A stretch of DNA of 64,000 nt from JAIXUI01 sp943373175 (GCA_943373175.1 CALSBM010000002.1:33631-97630), one strand, 5' to 3'. Shown: positions 16,551-24,888, counted from the first letter of the stretch. Numbers and translations are program-made. The notes: a model not told the origin generated them from the letters alone.

Positions 16551-18770
16551 TTAGCTCAGCGTATAACTTTTTTCATTGAAGCTAAGGGTCAAAATCTTCT
16601 TGATAATTCTCCTTAACCTGCTTCTCTTCTTAGGCACTTCACCGAATACCGATTCTAGCTTATAAGGCGCAACAACATTGAGGAACAAAGAAATGTTGTT
16701 GTTGGTTGCTTTGCGGAATAAGTTCAGGGAATGATTATCAGAATCTGTCCAAACCTTATTGGCCGCAGCAATTAATACAGAATGGGTTGCTTGGCGAACA
16801 ATCTGTACAGGAATTGGGTTATCAATCAAAGCCGGAAGCTCTAAGATGATTAGTTTAGGATTAATTAATCCAGGGTGGTCATCTGGTAGGAAATCGCTTA
16901 AGGAGGCGTAATCAACAAAGTTGGTGTGAATGACATAACTGATGTCGTTATTGGAAACACGCTCTATATCGCGGTAATTCTTGTAGTTATTGACAGTTAT
17001 CGGGTGAATGAAATAAACTCCATCCATGATATCGGAGAATTTGTTGAAGAGTTTACTTCCAACCCAAGTTTTACCTACTTCAGTCTTAGTAGAGAAAAGC
17101 AGCAAAAGATTGTAAGGCTGAGGATTATCAACTTTTCCAAATTCGATTTTTATACTAGAAAGCGAGTGCTCAATGAGTGCAGCCTCCAAGTAGTCTAAGT
17201 CAATTAACTTCTCTGAGGGATCTATCAAAGGCAAAGCGCCCAACATATTGAGGCCGGTAGCCTGCTCTGCACGAGTGATTGATTTGAGTGTATTGTCTAA
17301 GAACTCGACCGTTACAAAGAATCCAAGAGCCAATACAAATCCGCCTATAAACGATACAACAATCAAAAGCGGACGTTTAGAAGGCTCAGGTTTCTGTGGG
17401 AAGAATGGCGCATCCACCATTTTAAGATTCGAAGACAACTCGATGTTTTGTTGACGCAATTGCGCCATGTTTAATCCATGGAGCAACTGAAGGTATTCCT
17501 TCTCAATGATATCAACGTTTCTATTGAGGCGATTTAAGGTTGAACCAAGAGGAGCAAATTGGTTGTAAATGCCGTCAAACTCGATTTTCCTTTTCTCAAT
17601 AACCCGCATTTTGGCTTTGCTTTCATCCAGATTGAGGATGTTGTCGAGCCATTGGTTGAGTAAGTTTTGACGTGGCACCGATTCAATGGTGTTGTTTAAC
17701 CTAAAATACTCATCAACCAACCTTCTGATTTCTTCTTTTAACTGCTCAGTTTTCGATACCAGTTTAGCAATTTCCTGAGGGTTTTCATTGGCAATACGCG
17801 CATTAGCAAGAAGAAAATTGGCACTCGAAAGCTCGGAGCGTTTTTCCATAAGCTTTTGTGTGTTCATGAGTACCATACTACGTGAGCCTATTTTTTCTTC
17901 GAGGCGTTTAAGGGCAGCCTCAGCAGACTCAATCTCCATTTTCTCACGGTAGATTTCCTTTTCAAGTTCTTCCTTTGCTTCGGCTATATACTTAGTTTGC
18001 TCGTCGTAGTTGATGATTTTATTTTTAATTCCAAAATCCCTCAACTCATCCTCGGCACCTTTCAGTTTTCCGAATGTTTTGGAAGTCTGGTCTGCGAAAT
18101 AACCTACAACACTTTCTGTTTCTGAGCCTTTATTCCTTTTATACCTGGACATAAAGACATTAGCCAGTGTTACCAACGTTTGCTGAGTTACACCGGGGTC
18201 ATTTCCTTTGAAGCTTAAGTCCAACATATCGGAGCTTTGCTTACGTGCAACAGTCATGTTTCTGGTAATAGATGCAATTCCGTACGTGGGGTTGTCGGAA
18301 TTGAGGAGCGAAATGATTTCGTTCTTGTAATGGGCATTTTTATACCTGACAATATTGCCAACGGTATTTTCGAGTGAGTATTTATCTACGAGTTTATCTC
18401 TTAAACGGGCAGGGATAATCTCTTGCAACTCTCTGAAACCACCTGAAGAAAGTAATTCTGCTTTAGGTTGGTTCAGCATTAAATGTTGAGCTAACAACCT
18501 CAGTGCTACTTCTTCGATGGTTTCCCTTGCCTTAACGGTTGCAATCAAGTTATCGAAGGCGTTATTTACCGCAAAGTAGTCCACCCGGGTCTCTTCGGTA
18601 CTCATAATTGAAACACCAGAAGCAAGTCCTGTGTACATCAGGCAGTTTGACACATATTCCTTTTTCTCATTACGAGTGAAAAAGAATACGACCAGAGCCA
18701 GCGTGAGTGGAAAGAGCACCAGCCATCTAAGGTTTTTGATGATAATCCGAATAAAATCGACCAAGCTCAT
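16551..18770 (-). CDS. Wzc/GumC-type polysaccharide copolymerase with degenerate kinase domain
   Basis: An inner-membrane polysaccharide copolymerase controlling chain length and export, 739 residues. The first transmembrane helix is at about 15-33 (Wzz domain start). A long periplasmic coiled-coil region rich in E, K and L spans about 210-440, then comes the proline-rich PQKPEPSKRP motif and a second helix at about 467-489. The cytoplasmic C-terminus resembles a bacterial tyrosine kinase/CpsD domain but is degraded. A P-loop remnant STKTEVGKT (560-568) keeps GKT, the Walker A' region reads GVYFIHPITV without its DxD, Walker B reads LIILELPAL (641-649), and there is no C-terminal tyrosine cluster. 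It probably lacks kinase activity. It is the last gene of a four-gene operon, 12 nt after the TolC-like gene. Confidence 0.88.
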   Translation of the reverse strand: MSLVDFIRIIIKNLRWLVLFPLTLALVVFFFTRNEKKEYVSNCLMYTGLASGVSIMSTEETRVDYFAVNNAFDNLIATVKARETIEEVALRLLAQHLMLNQPKAELLSSGGFRELQEIIPARLRDKLVDKYSLENTVGNIVRYKNAHYKNEIISLLNSDNPTYGIASITRNMTVARKQSSDMLDLSFKGNDPGVTQQTLVTLANVFMSRYKRNKGSETESVVGYFADQTSKTFGKLKGAEDELRDFGIKNKIINYDEQTKYIAEAKEELEKEIYREKMEIESAEAALKRLEEKIGSRSMVLMNTQKLMEKRSELSSANFLLANARIANENPQEIAKLVSKTEQLKEEIRRLVDEYFRLNNTIESVPRQNLLNQWLDNILNLDESKAKMRVIEKRKIEFDGIYNQFAPLGSTLNRLNRNVDIIEKEYLQLLHGLNMAQLRQQNIELSSNLKMVDAPFFPQKPEPSKRPLLIVVSFIGGFVLALGFFVTVEFLDNTLKSITRAEQATGLNMLGALPLIDPSEKLIDLDYLEAALIEHSLSSIKIEFGKVDNPQPYNLLLLFSTKTEVGKTWVGSKLFNKFSDIMDGVYFIHPITVNNYKNYRDIERVSNNDISYVIHTNFVDYASLSDFLPDDHPGLINPKLIILELPALIDNPIPVQIVRQATHSVLIAAANKVWTDSDNHSLNLFRKATNNNISLFLNVVAPYKLESVFGEVPKKRSRLRRIIKKILTLSFNEKSYTLS

Positions 18771-18782
18771 GGTTACAAATGT

Positions 18783-19553
18783 TTATTTTCTAAGCTTTGA
18801 AATGGATACTCCAACAGTAGTTTCCAACTGATTGAAGGCAATAGTGAAGGAGCGTTTGGCCATTTCAAAGTTATTTTCATTGATGGTTACCGTTTGCATG
18901 ATTTGAGTATAAGATGCCAAGTCTAAGACTCCATCACGAAAAGATTTTTCAGCGAGCACCAAATTGATTTTAGAAGACTGAGTTGCATCGTTATGAATCC
19001 TCATCAACCGATAAAAGGCGAGTACATCGTTGTACTCCATAATTATCTGACGACGCAACACTAACTCTGCTTCTTCTTTCTTGTATTTGGAAGCCTTCAA
19101 ATCCATTTTGGTAGCATTAACTTTTGCTTGACGGCCAAAGATTTCATACAAAGGTAATCTGAGGTTTAATCCAAATGCGACTCCATTACTTAAAGTCGAC
19201 GACTGCGCCTGTCCAAGCCCTGAATTAGACTGTAGTATCAAATCCTGATTACCTGCTGTCACATTCACAAACGGAATCATCCCATTCATCCATGAATAGC
19301 GATCAACATTAATCTGTTGTTCGGTTTTGGATATCACGGCATCGTTAAACTTCAAGGTAGGGCTATTCTTTAGCGCAATTTTTACGATGGAATCAAGAGG
19401 CAGTAATTGTTCTGAAAGATCCTGTTGTATGTCACCAAAAAGGGCAAGCTCATTTTCTAATAGTAACGAATCTTTTACTTGCGCCTTTAACTGAGGAGAT
19501 AAAGCCCAAAAAATCAGAATTAGGCAGCTATAGTTAGGCCACTTCAGTTTCAT
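18783..19553 (-). CDS. Short TolC-family outer-membrane protein
   Basis: A secreted protein of 256 residues with a signal peptide (residues about 1-24, ending QLKAQ). It resembles the TolC/outer membrane efflux family: LDSIVKIALKNSPTLKF near residue 55 is the typical first helix of a TolC repeat, followed by a beta-hairpin-like segment around 105-135 and long helices to the end. TolC proteins have two such repeats in 400-500 residues; here only one is seen, so it may be a half-size form that assembles as a larger oligomer. Together with the adjacent copolymerase it would form the export conduit for exopolysaccharide. It starts one base after the stop of the sugar transferase gene, so translation is likely coupled. 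Confidence 0.75.
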   Translation of the reverse strand: MKLKWPNYSCLILIFWALSPQLKAQVKDSLLLENELALFGDIQQDLSEQLLPLDSIVKIALKNSPTLKFNDAVISKTEQQINVDRYSWMNGMIPFVNVTAGNQDLILQSNSGLGQAQSSTLSNGVAFGLNLRLPLYEIFGRQAKVNATKMDLKASKYKKEEAELVLRRQIIMEYNDVLAFYRLMRIHNDATQSSKINLVLAEKSFRDGVLDLASYTQIMQTVTINENNFEMAKRSFTIAFNQLETTVGVSISKLRK

Positions 19554-19554
19554 A

Positions 19555-20748
19555 CTATACGTTCTCTTTTTGAAGAAGTGCTGGAATCGTTCTGAGAATC
19601 AGATTGATATCATGCCAAAAGCTGTAATTTTTTGCATAATCATTATCCAGACTCATGCGCTCCTCCTCTGACATTTCTCCTTTTCCTCTTTTCATAACCT
19701 GCCAAAGGCCAGTAATTCCAGCCGGAGCGAGAAACCTGAGCGAGAATTGGTCAGTTGTAATTTTTTCAGCTTCGTACAAGGGCAATGGGCGATTTCCTAC
19801 TAATGACATATCGCCTTTCAATACATTGAAAAGTTGAGGAAGTTCATCAATACTGGTGTTCCGGATGAACTTCCCTACTTTAGTGATGCGTGGATCATCC
19901 TTGATTTTCACGAAAGCTGACCCTGCCTTAGCCTTTTTGATTCTAGCGTATTCTTCCTCCGTAACCATCTGACCATCCATATAGAGCAAGTCTGGATTGA
20001 GCAGATCTAATTCACCCGAAAGAGACATTGTTCCTTGGCTGGCAGACTCTGTTTCTGCAACCACATTGTTATACTGGTTTAAATGCGCAAGCTCTTTCAG
20101 TTTGGCATCAGCGCCAGTGAACATAGACCTAAACTTGTAGAATTTGAAAATCTGATACCCAGTACCTACTCTTAATGAATAGTAAAACACAGGCCCTTTC
20201 GATTCAAATCGTATGGCGATAGCAACAATTAGAAATAAAGGAAGAAGAAAAACCAAAGCAACGCTGCAAACCAATACATCGAAAATGCGTTTGGATAGCG
20301 GCATTTTATACTTTAGTTGATCCGTGTGTTTAATATCAATATGGGCATTCAATGCCGGAGGGTTTTCTATCAAGTAATTAAACCTGAGTTTTAACCCATC
20401 TGTATCATGAAGGCTTTCATAAATATCATTGAGTCCCTCTTTGAGTGCAATAGAGGCAACCCTTGGATTGACTTCATCTAATAACAATACAAAAGGCAGT
20501 TTCCAAAGATGTTCATTGCGCAAAGTTCTAAGCAAAGGCAATCCATTAACATCGTAAAGGTTGCATTTGGAAACAACCAAGTCTATGGATTGATCATGTT
20601 TGACAGCGTCAACAAAGTCGAAACCGCTTTTGAACGTAATAACATGGTAATCATTACCGAATTTATCGGTGAAATTGTGGTTGATTTCCGGATCCTGGCA
20701 AATAAGTCCTATGGTTTTCATGCTTTCATCTGAGGTGTTGGAAGACAT
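19555..20748 (-). CDS. Pseudo-receiver/polyprenyl-phosphate sugar-1-phosphate transferase fusion
   Basis: This 397-residue protein probably starts exopolysaccharide synthesis by moving a sugar-1-phosphate onto undecaprenyl phosphate (WcaJ/WbaP C-terminal family). The transferase part runs from a membrane hairpin (about 158-180, FDVLVCSVALVFLLPLFLIV) through FYKFRSM, DDPRITKVGKFIRNTSIDEL (family signature), GDMSLVGNRP and GITGLWQV. Residues 11-128 form a receiver-like domain in place of the usual N-terminal membrane domain. Aligned with the neighbouring receiver protein, the phospho-acceptor Asp is replaced by Lys61 (DLVVSKCNLYDVNG), and the conserved Thr/Ser and Lys are also lost, so it should not be phosphorylated. 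The start is 2 nt after the receiver gene's stop; an alternative Met is at residue 10. Confidence 0.88.
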   Translation of the reverse strand: MSSNTSDESMKTIGLICQDPEINHNFTDKFGNDYHVITFKSGFDFVDAVKHDQSIDLVVSKCNLYDVNGLPLLRTLRNEHLWKLPFVLLLDEVNPRVASIALKEGLNDIYESLHDTDGLKLRFNYLIENPPALNAHIDIKHTDQLKYKMPLSKRIFDVLVCSVALVFLLPLFLIVAIAIRFESKGPVFYYSLRVGTGYQIFKFYKFRSMFTGADAKLKELAHLNQYNNVVAETESASQGTMSLSGELDLLNPDLLYMDGQMVTEEEYARIKKAKAGSAFVKIKDDPRITKVGKFIRNTSIDELPQLFNVLKGDMSLVGNRPLPLYEAEKITTDQFSLRFLAPAGITGLWQVMKRGKGEMSEEERMSLDNDYAKNYSFWHDINLILRTIPALLQKENV

Positions 20749-20750
20749 GA

Positions 20751-21128
20751 TTAGAGCCTGAGGCGGCGGAAAATGTTATCAATTCTAGCATCTAACTCTT
20801 CCGGATTGAAGGGCTTGACCAAGTAGTCATCGGCTCCTGCTCTCAAGCATTTAATTTTGTCGGCAGTAGAATCATTTCCTGATAAAGTAATCAAGGGCAA
20901 TTCCTTAAAAAGACCACTGGTTCGAACATGTCGGATAAACTCGATACCGTTGATTTCAGGCATATTAATATCTGCAACAATGATATCCGGGATGTTTCCA
21001 GCTTGCAACCAACCCAATGCTTCCTTTCCGTTAGCTTTAGATACTACTTGGTATCTGCTGCCAAAATAAAGTTCAAGTAATTTAAGAATGGTCTTTTCGT
21101 CATCAACCGCGAGAAGCACTTTTTTCAT
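20751..21128 (-). CDS. Single-domain response regulator (CheY-like)
   Basis: A 125-residue stand-alone receiver domain with every catalytic residue: acidic pair D9/D10, phospho-acceptor D53 in IIVADINMPEING, T81/S83 in ITLSGND and K105 in LVKPF. It has no DNA-binding domain, so it must act by protein contact. Its gene lies immediately before the sugar transferase whose own receiver is inactive, which suggests it signals to the polysaccharide machinery. No partner histidine kinase is adjacent. It lies 41 bp downstream of pdhB on the same strand with no clear terminator between. Confidence 0.93.
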   Translation of the reverse strand: MKKVLLAVDDEKTILKLLELYFGSRYQVVSKANGKEALGWLQAGNIPDIIVADINMPEINGIEFIRHVRTSGLFKELPLITLSGNDSTADKIKCLRAGADDYLVKPFNPEELDARIDNIFRRLRL

Positions 21129-21169
21129 AGAACCAGATTAGGTGGGAGTGGGGAAAAAATTTAAAAACG

Positions 21170-22153
21170 CTATTTAGAGACGTACATAACTTCTTTAACT
21201 GCCTTCACAATCTTCTCTACACTTGGCAGATAAGCTTGCACTAAAGGCAGTGAATAAGGCATAGGAACATCTGTTCCATTAACCCTAAGTACAGGAGCGT
21301 CGAGGTAATCAAAAGCATCTTTCTGAACACGGAAAGCTATCTCAGATGAAATGCTGGCAAAAGGCCAAGATTCGTCGATAACTACAATTCTGTTTGTCTT
21401 TTTAACTGATTCAATGATGGTTCGAGTGTCGAGAGGGCGGATTGTACGCAAGTCTATAACTTCAGCAGAAATGCCCTCTTTTTCCAATGCTTCAGCAGCA
21501 GCAAGGGTCACTTTCATCATTTTATTGTAAGAAACCAACGTTACATTGTTGCCTTGGCGTACAACATCTGCAAGCCCAATGGGGATGATGTACTCTCCAT
21601 CAGGAACTAAGCCTTTGTCGCCATACATCTGTTCAGATTCCATGAAAATAACCGGATCATCGTCGCGAATGGCTGCTTTCAATAATCCCTTAGCGTCTGC
21701 AGGGTTAGAAGGTGAAACGACTTTCAAGCCGGGGCAGTTGGCGTACCAGCTTTCAAAAACCTGACTGTGTTGTGCCGCTAAAGTTCCTGCTGAGCCTGAT
21801 GGTCCACGAAACACCATGGGTATGTTGATTTGCCCACCAGACATGGACAACATTTTCGCTGCGGAGTTAATAACTTGGTCAATAGCGACCAATGAAAAAT
21901 TAAACGTCATAAACTCAATTATCGGGCGAAGGCCGTTCATCGCTGCACCAACTCCAATTCCCGCAAAACCGAGTTCAGCAATAGGCGTATCGATAACACG
22001 GCGGGAGCCAAATTCTTCGAGCATTCCTTGGCTTACTTTGTAAGCACCATTATACTCTGCAACTTCTTCGCCCATCAAAAAGACGCGCTCATCACGACGC
22101 ATTTCTTCAATAAGGGCTTCCCGCAATGCTTCACGAAACTGAATTTCTCTCAT
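21170..22153 (-). CDS. pdhB: Pyruvate dehydrogenase E1 component, beta subunit
   Basis: The beta subunit of the thiamine-diphosphate-dependent E1 enzyme, 327 residues, which with the alpha subunit decarboxylates pyruvate (or a related 2-oxo acid) and passes the acyl group to E2 lipoate. The N-terminal pyrimidine-binding half (LMGEEVAEYNGAYKVSQG, DTPIAELGFAGIGVGAAM, GPSGSAGTLAAQHSQ) and the transketolase C-terminal domain (EVIDLRTIRPLDT, VVIDESWPF) are complete. MREIQFREAL is a usual family start. The alpha subunit and E2 genes are not next to it. A branched-chain 2-oxo-acid dehydrogenase beta subunit is the alternative, but the sequence reads as the pyruvate type. Confidence 0.92.
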   Translation of the reverse strand: MREIQFREALREALIEEMRRDERVFLMGEEVAEYNGAYKVSQGMLEEFGSRRVIDTPIAELGFAGIGVGAAMNGLRPIIEFMTFNFSLVAIDQVINSAAKMLSMSGGQINIPMVFRGPSGSAGTLAAQHSQVFESWYANCPGLKVVSPSNPADAKGLLKAAIRDDDPVIFMESEQMYGDKGLVPDGEYIIPIGLADVVRQGNNVTLVSYNKMMKVTLAAAEALEKEGISAEVIDLRTIRPLDTRTIIESVKKTNRIVVIDESWPFASISSEIAFRVQKDAFDYLDAPVLRVNGTDVPMPYSLPLVQAYLPSVEKIVKAVKEVMYVSK

Positions 22154-22221
22154 CTATCGGATATTAATTCACAATTATAAAGATTTCGCACGTCCTTTTT
22201 TGCCCGAACTGGGCAATTTCG

Positions 22222-22920
22222 TTAACCACGCGGTTTTAAAGGACGTATTTCGATATCTACTGGTAAATAATTGGTAGAAGTCTTAATCATCCAATCAAGC
22301 ATTTGTCCTACTTCTACAGGATTCATCATATTAGGATGTGCGGTAATGGATTCGACCCGGTCGAAAAATGCTGTATTTACTGAACCGGGATAAACGCAAC
22401 TCACTTTAATTCCAAACTCTCTCAGTTCCTTGTACAATGCGCTTGAGATTCCCGAAACAGCAAATTTAGTTGCGCTGTAGCCACTTCCCTGAACAACTCC
22501 ATCTTTCCCAGCAATGGAAGCAATGTTGATGATATGTCCCGCTCCTTGAGCTTTCATTACCGGGACTAGGCAACGTATGGCGTACATCAATCCATGTACG
22601 TTCACATCAAACATTTCATGCCATTGCTCGATTGGTAGCTCTTCAACCCTACCAAACCACCCTAAACCGGCATTATTTATCAACCCATAAATTCTACCGT
22701 AAGTCAAGTGCTCCATCGTTAGCTTAAAAACCTCTTGAACAGAATGAAAATCAGAAATAGTACAGTTAAAATGTTTAAGCGCTGGATGTTGAAATTCTGG
22801 TTCATTTCTGCTCCAACTTACCACTGAAAAGCCGCTCAATAATAGTGCTTTAGCGGTTTCAAGGCCAATGCCTTTGTTAGCACCGGTAATGACGATGGTG
22901 TCGCCTTTTTGTATAGACAT
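22222..22920 (-). CDS. Short-chain dehydrogenase/reductase
   Basis: A classical NAD(P)-dependent SDR oxidoreductase of 232 residues. From the chosen start (MSIQKGDTIVITG), the cofactor motif TGANKGIG is at about residues 12-19, NNAG at about 84-87, a catalytic Ser in INIASIAG and YSATK (catalytic Tyr and Lys) about 14 residues later, then PGSVNT. The substrate is unknown; similar proteins are annotated as 3-oxoacyl-ACP reductases or serine dehydrogenases. A longer reading to 22980 exists, but its 20 extra residues do not resemble the family and the ATG at 22920 directly precedes the first beta strand. It lies 68 bp upstream of pdhB on the same strand. Confidence 0.88.
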   Translation of the reverse strand: MSIQKGDTIVITGANKGIGLETAKALLLSGFSVVSWSRNEPEFQHPALKHFNCTISDFHSVQEVFKLTMEHLTYGRIYGLINNAGLGWFGRVEELPIEQWHEMFDVNVHGLMYAIRCLVPVMKAQGAGHIINIASIAGKDGVVQGSGYSATKFAVSGISSALYKELREFGIKVSCVYPGSVNTAFFDRVESITAHPNMMNPVEVGQMLDWMIKTSTNYLPVDIEIRPLKPRG

Positions 22921-23006
22921 GGTTAAAAGCTTGTTAATTATGGAGAAATTGAAAAAAACGTCTCTTTTGAGGCCGTACAAAAATAAAATCTAAACTTCTC
23001 TTTCAT

Positions 23007-23014
23007 TAAATTTG
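23007..23014 (+). promoter_or_regulatory. Promoter -7 box of the small Cys/Lys-rich protein gene
   Basis: TAAATTTG fits TAnnTTTG and lies 18 nt before the ATG at 23033. It overlaps an upstream in-frame ATG at 23012, arguing against that start. Confidence 0.55.
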
Positions 23015-23032
23015 TGTTGTAAACTTAACAAA

Positions 23033-23278
23033 ATGAAAAAATCACTTTTTGCACTTGCCCTTGCCGGTTTTCTGTTTGCCGGTCTTAACAATGCTAACGC
23101 TTGTGATGACAAAAAAGCAGCTTCTACAAAAGGCGCTAAAAAAGAGTGTAGCTCTTCTGACAAAGCATCTGCAACTGCTGCTAAGAAAGATGGCAAGACT
23201 GAAGGATGCGCAGACAGCAAAGAAGCTAAAAAAGGTGGATGTTGCTCTAAAGACAAAGCCGCTCCAGCTAAAAGCTAA
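23033..23278 (+). CDS. Small secreted Lys/Ala/Cys-rich protein
   Basis: An 81-residue protein with a clear signal peptide (MKKSLFALALAGFLFAGLNNANA) followed at once by Cys-Asp-Asp. The mature part is low-complexity, rich in Lys, Ala and Ser, with five cysteines including a CC pair near the end (KECSS, EGCADS, GGCCSKD). The residues before the first Cys (ANAC) are not a good lipobox, so cleavage by signal peptidase I is more likely than lipidation. Spacing of Cys in a basic, disordered chain could suit metal binding or disulfides, but no family is recognised. It is monocistronic: a -7 box lies upstream and a hairpin terminator downstream. An overlapping frame on the minus strand is a composition shadow. 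Confidence 0.7.
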   Translation: MKKSLFALALAGFLFAGLNNANACDDKKAASTKGAKKECSSSDKASATAAKKDGKTEGCADSKEAKKGGCCSKDKAAPAKS

Positions 23279-23299
23279 ATTCCTCTTTCTCCAAGATAT

Positions 23300-23331
23300 G
23301 AAAGCCACTTCCGAGTGGCTTTCGTGCTTTT
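23300..23331 (+). terminator. Terminator after the small Cys/Lys-rich protein gene
   Basis: A 10-bp stem, GAAAGCCACT (23300-23309), loop TCCG, AGTGGCTTTC (23314-23323), is followed by GTGCTTTT, a modest T tract. Confidence 0.7.
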
Positions 23332-23358
23332 ATGGCTTATTACAAGTTCATTTTTGGT

Positions 23359-23366
23359 TACATTTG
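23359..23366 (+). promoter_or_regulatory. Promoter -7 box of the M20 peptidase gene
   Basis: TACATTTG lies 7 nt before the ATG at 23374, which predicts a leaderless or nearly leaderless mRNA. Confidence 0.55.
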
Positions 23367-23373
23367 AGTTCCT

Positions 23374-24744
23374 ATGAAACATGTCAACGCGTATATCGCT
23401 GCTAACCAGGATCGATTTCTGGATGAGCTCTATGCCCTGCTTCGCATCCCTTCTGTAAGCGCAAATCCAGCCTACCGCGACGACGTTTTCCGTTGTGCTG
23501 AATTTGTTGCTGAAGCCATGAAAAGTGCTGGACTTGACGAAGTGGAAATTTGCCCGACGCCAGGCTTTCCTGTTGTGTATGGTGAAAAAATCTTGGATAC
23601 TTCCCTGCCAACTGTTTTGATTTACGGTCATTACGATGTTCAGCCCGCTGAGCCTTTCGAGCTTTGGCACTCACCACCTTTTGAGCCTACTTTGAAAGAT
23701 GGCAAAATCTACGCTCGTGGAGCAGCCGATGACAAAGGGCAATTTTACATGCACGTAAAGGCTGTGGAATTCATGCTTTCTACTCATTCGCTTCCATGCA
23801 ATGTCAAGATGATGATTGAAGGTGAAGAGGAAGTTGGCTCTGACAATCTTGGGAACTTCTGCCGTGAAAACAAAGAGAAGCTGAAGGCTGATGTAATTCT
23901 GATTTCCGATACCAGCATGGTTGCCAACGATGTCCCCTCTATTGATGTTGGACTTCGTGGTCTTTCTTATTTGGAAGTAGAAGTTACCGGCCCAAACCGA
24001 GATTTACATTCAGGTGTATATGGAGGTGCAGTGGCTAATCCCATCAACACATTATGTAAAATGATTGCTTCACTAACCGATGAAAACAATCATATTACCA
24101 TCCCCGGTTTTTATGATGAAGTTGCAGACGTTAGTGTGGACGACCGGAACGCTATGGCGCAGATACCCTTTTCAGAAGTTGACTATAAAACTGATTTGAA
24201 TATTGCTGATGTTCAGGGAGAAGCTGGTTTTTCTACCATTGAACGCACTTCTATACGACCTACTCTTGATGTCAACGGAATCTGGGGAGGTTATACCGGA
24301 GAAGGTTCCAAGACGGTACTTCCATCCAAAGCGTTTGCGAAAATCTCCATGCGGTTAGTGCCTAACCAATCTTCTGACGAAATAACAGCAAAGTTCAAAA
24401 AGCACTTCGAAGCAATTGCTCCAAAAAGTGTTCGGGTAGAAGTTCGCCCACACCATGGCGGAGAACCAGTGGTAACCCCAACTGATTCTATTCCGTTCAA
24501 AGCTGCCGCCGCAGCCATGGAAACCACCTTCGGTAAGAAGCCTATTCCAACTCGTGGTGGAGGAAGTATCCCAATTGTAGCCTTGTTTGAAAAAGAGCTC
24601 AAATGTAAAACGGTTCTTATGGGCTTTGGGTTAGATTCGGATGCGTTGCATTCGCCAAACGAACACTACGGCGTTTTTAATTACTTGAAAGGGATTGAGA
24701 CTATTCCATGGTTCTTTCAGCATTTCAGAGAAATGAACAAATGA
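23374..24744 (+). CDS. M20/M28-superfamily dipeptidase
   Basis: A 456-residue zinc metallopeptidase of the M20 (DapE/carnosinase-like) group that hydrolyses dipeptides or related amides in the cytoplasm. Metal and catalytic motifs are in order: YGHYDVQP (first metal His and catalytic Asp), YARGAADDKGQ (bridging Asp), EGEEEVGS (catalytic Glu and metal Glu), then DTSMV and, near the C-terminus, the metal His in DALHSPNEHYG. The dimerisation lid domain lies between (GLSYLEVEVTGPNRDLHSG). No signal peptide is present. The gene is monocistronic and ends in a strong terminator. Confidence 0.93.
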   Translation: MKHVNAYIAANQDRFLDELYALLRIPSVSANPAYRDDVFRCAEFVAEAMKSAGLDEVEICPTPGFPVVYGEKILDTSLPTVLIYGHYDVQPAEPFELWHSPPFEPTLKDGKIYARGAADDKGQFYMHVKAVEFMLSTHSLPCNVKMMIEGEEEVGSDNLGNFCRENKEKLKADVILISDTSMVANDVPSIDVGLRGLSYLEVEVTGPNRDLHSGVYGGAVANPINTLCKMIASLTDENNHITIPGFYDEVADVSVDDRNAMAQIPFSEVDYKTDLNIADVQGEAGFSTIERTSIRPTLDVNGIWGGYTGEGSKTVLPSKAFAKISMRLVPNQSSDEITAKFKKHFEAIAPKSVRVEVRPHHGGEPVVTPTDSIPFKAAAAAMETTFGKKPIPTRGGGSIPIVALFEKELKCKTVLMGFGLDSDALHSPNEHYGVFNYLKGIETIPWFFQHFREMNK

Positions 24745-24759
24745 CAGAATAGCTAATTA

Positions 24760-24795
24760 AAAAAGAGCCGTCCGGAATTCAGACGGCTCTTTTTG
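24760..24795 (+). terminator. Terminator of the M20 peptidase gene
   Basis: GAGCCGTC (24765-24772) and GACGGCTC (24782-24789) form a perfect 8-bp stem, extended by flanking A/T pairs, and are followed by TTTTTG. Confidence 0.9.
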
Positions 24796-24831
24796 TTTAG
24801 CAACTTCAACAAAAAACCGTGAGTAAATTTC

Positions 24832-24866
24832 AAAAAAAAGCCGCTAACAAGAATTTGTAAGCGGCT
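24832..24866 (-). terminator. Terminator of the thrS-infC-rpmI-rplT operon
   Basis: AGCCGCTAACAA (24839-24850) and TTGTAAGCGGCT (24855-24866) pair with one mismatch. On the minus strand the stem is followed by eight T. Confidence 0.9.
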
Positions 24867-24888
24867 AAAGGTTGCAGGTATTGACCGA

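Noticed and set aside
16551..22153. The exopolysaccharide cluster as a horizontally acquired island
   Set aside because: No mobile genes, tRNA junction or direct-repeat ends are visible and base composition looks like the neighbours.
23042..23308. Several overlapping frames of similar length on both strands around the small Cys/Lys-rich gene
   Set aside because: They arise from low-complexity AAA/GCT-rich coding sequence. Only the plus-strand frame with a signal peptide, promoter box and terminator is convincing.
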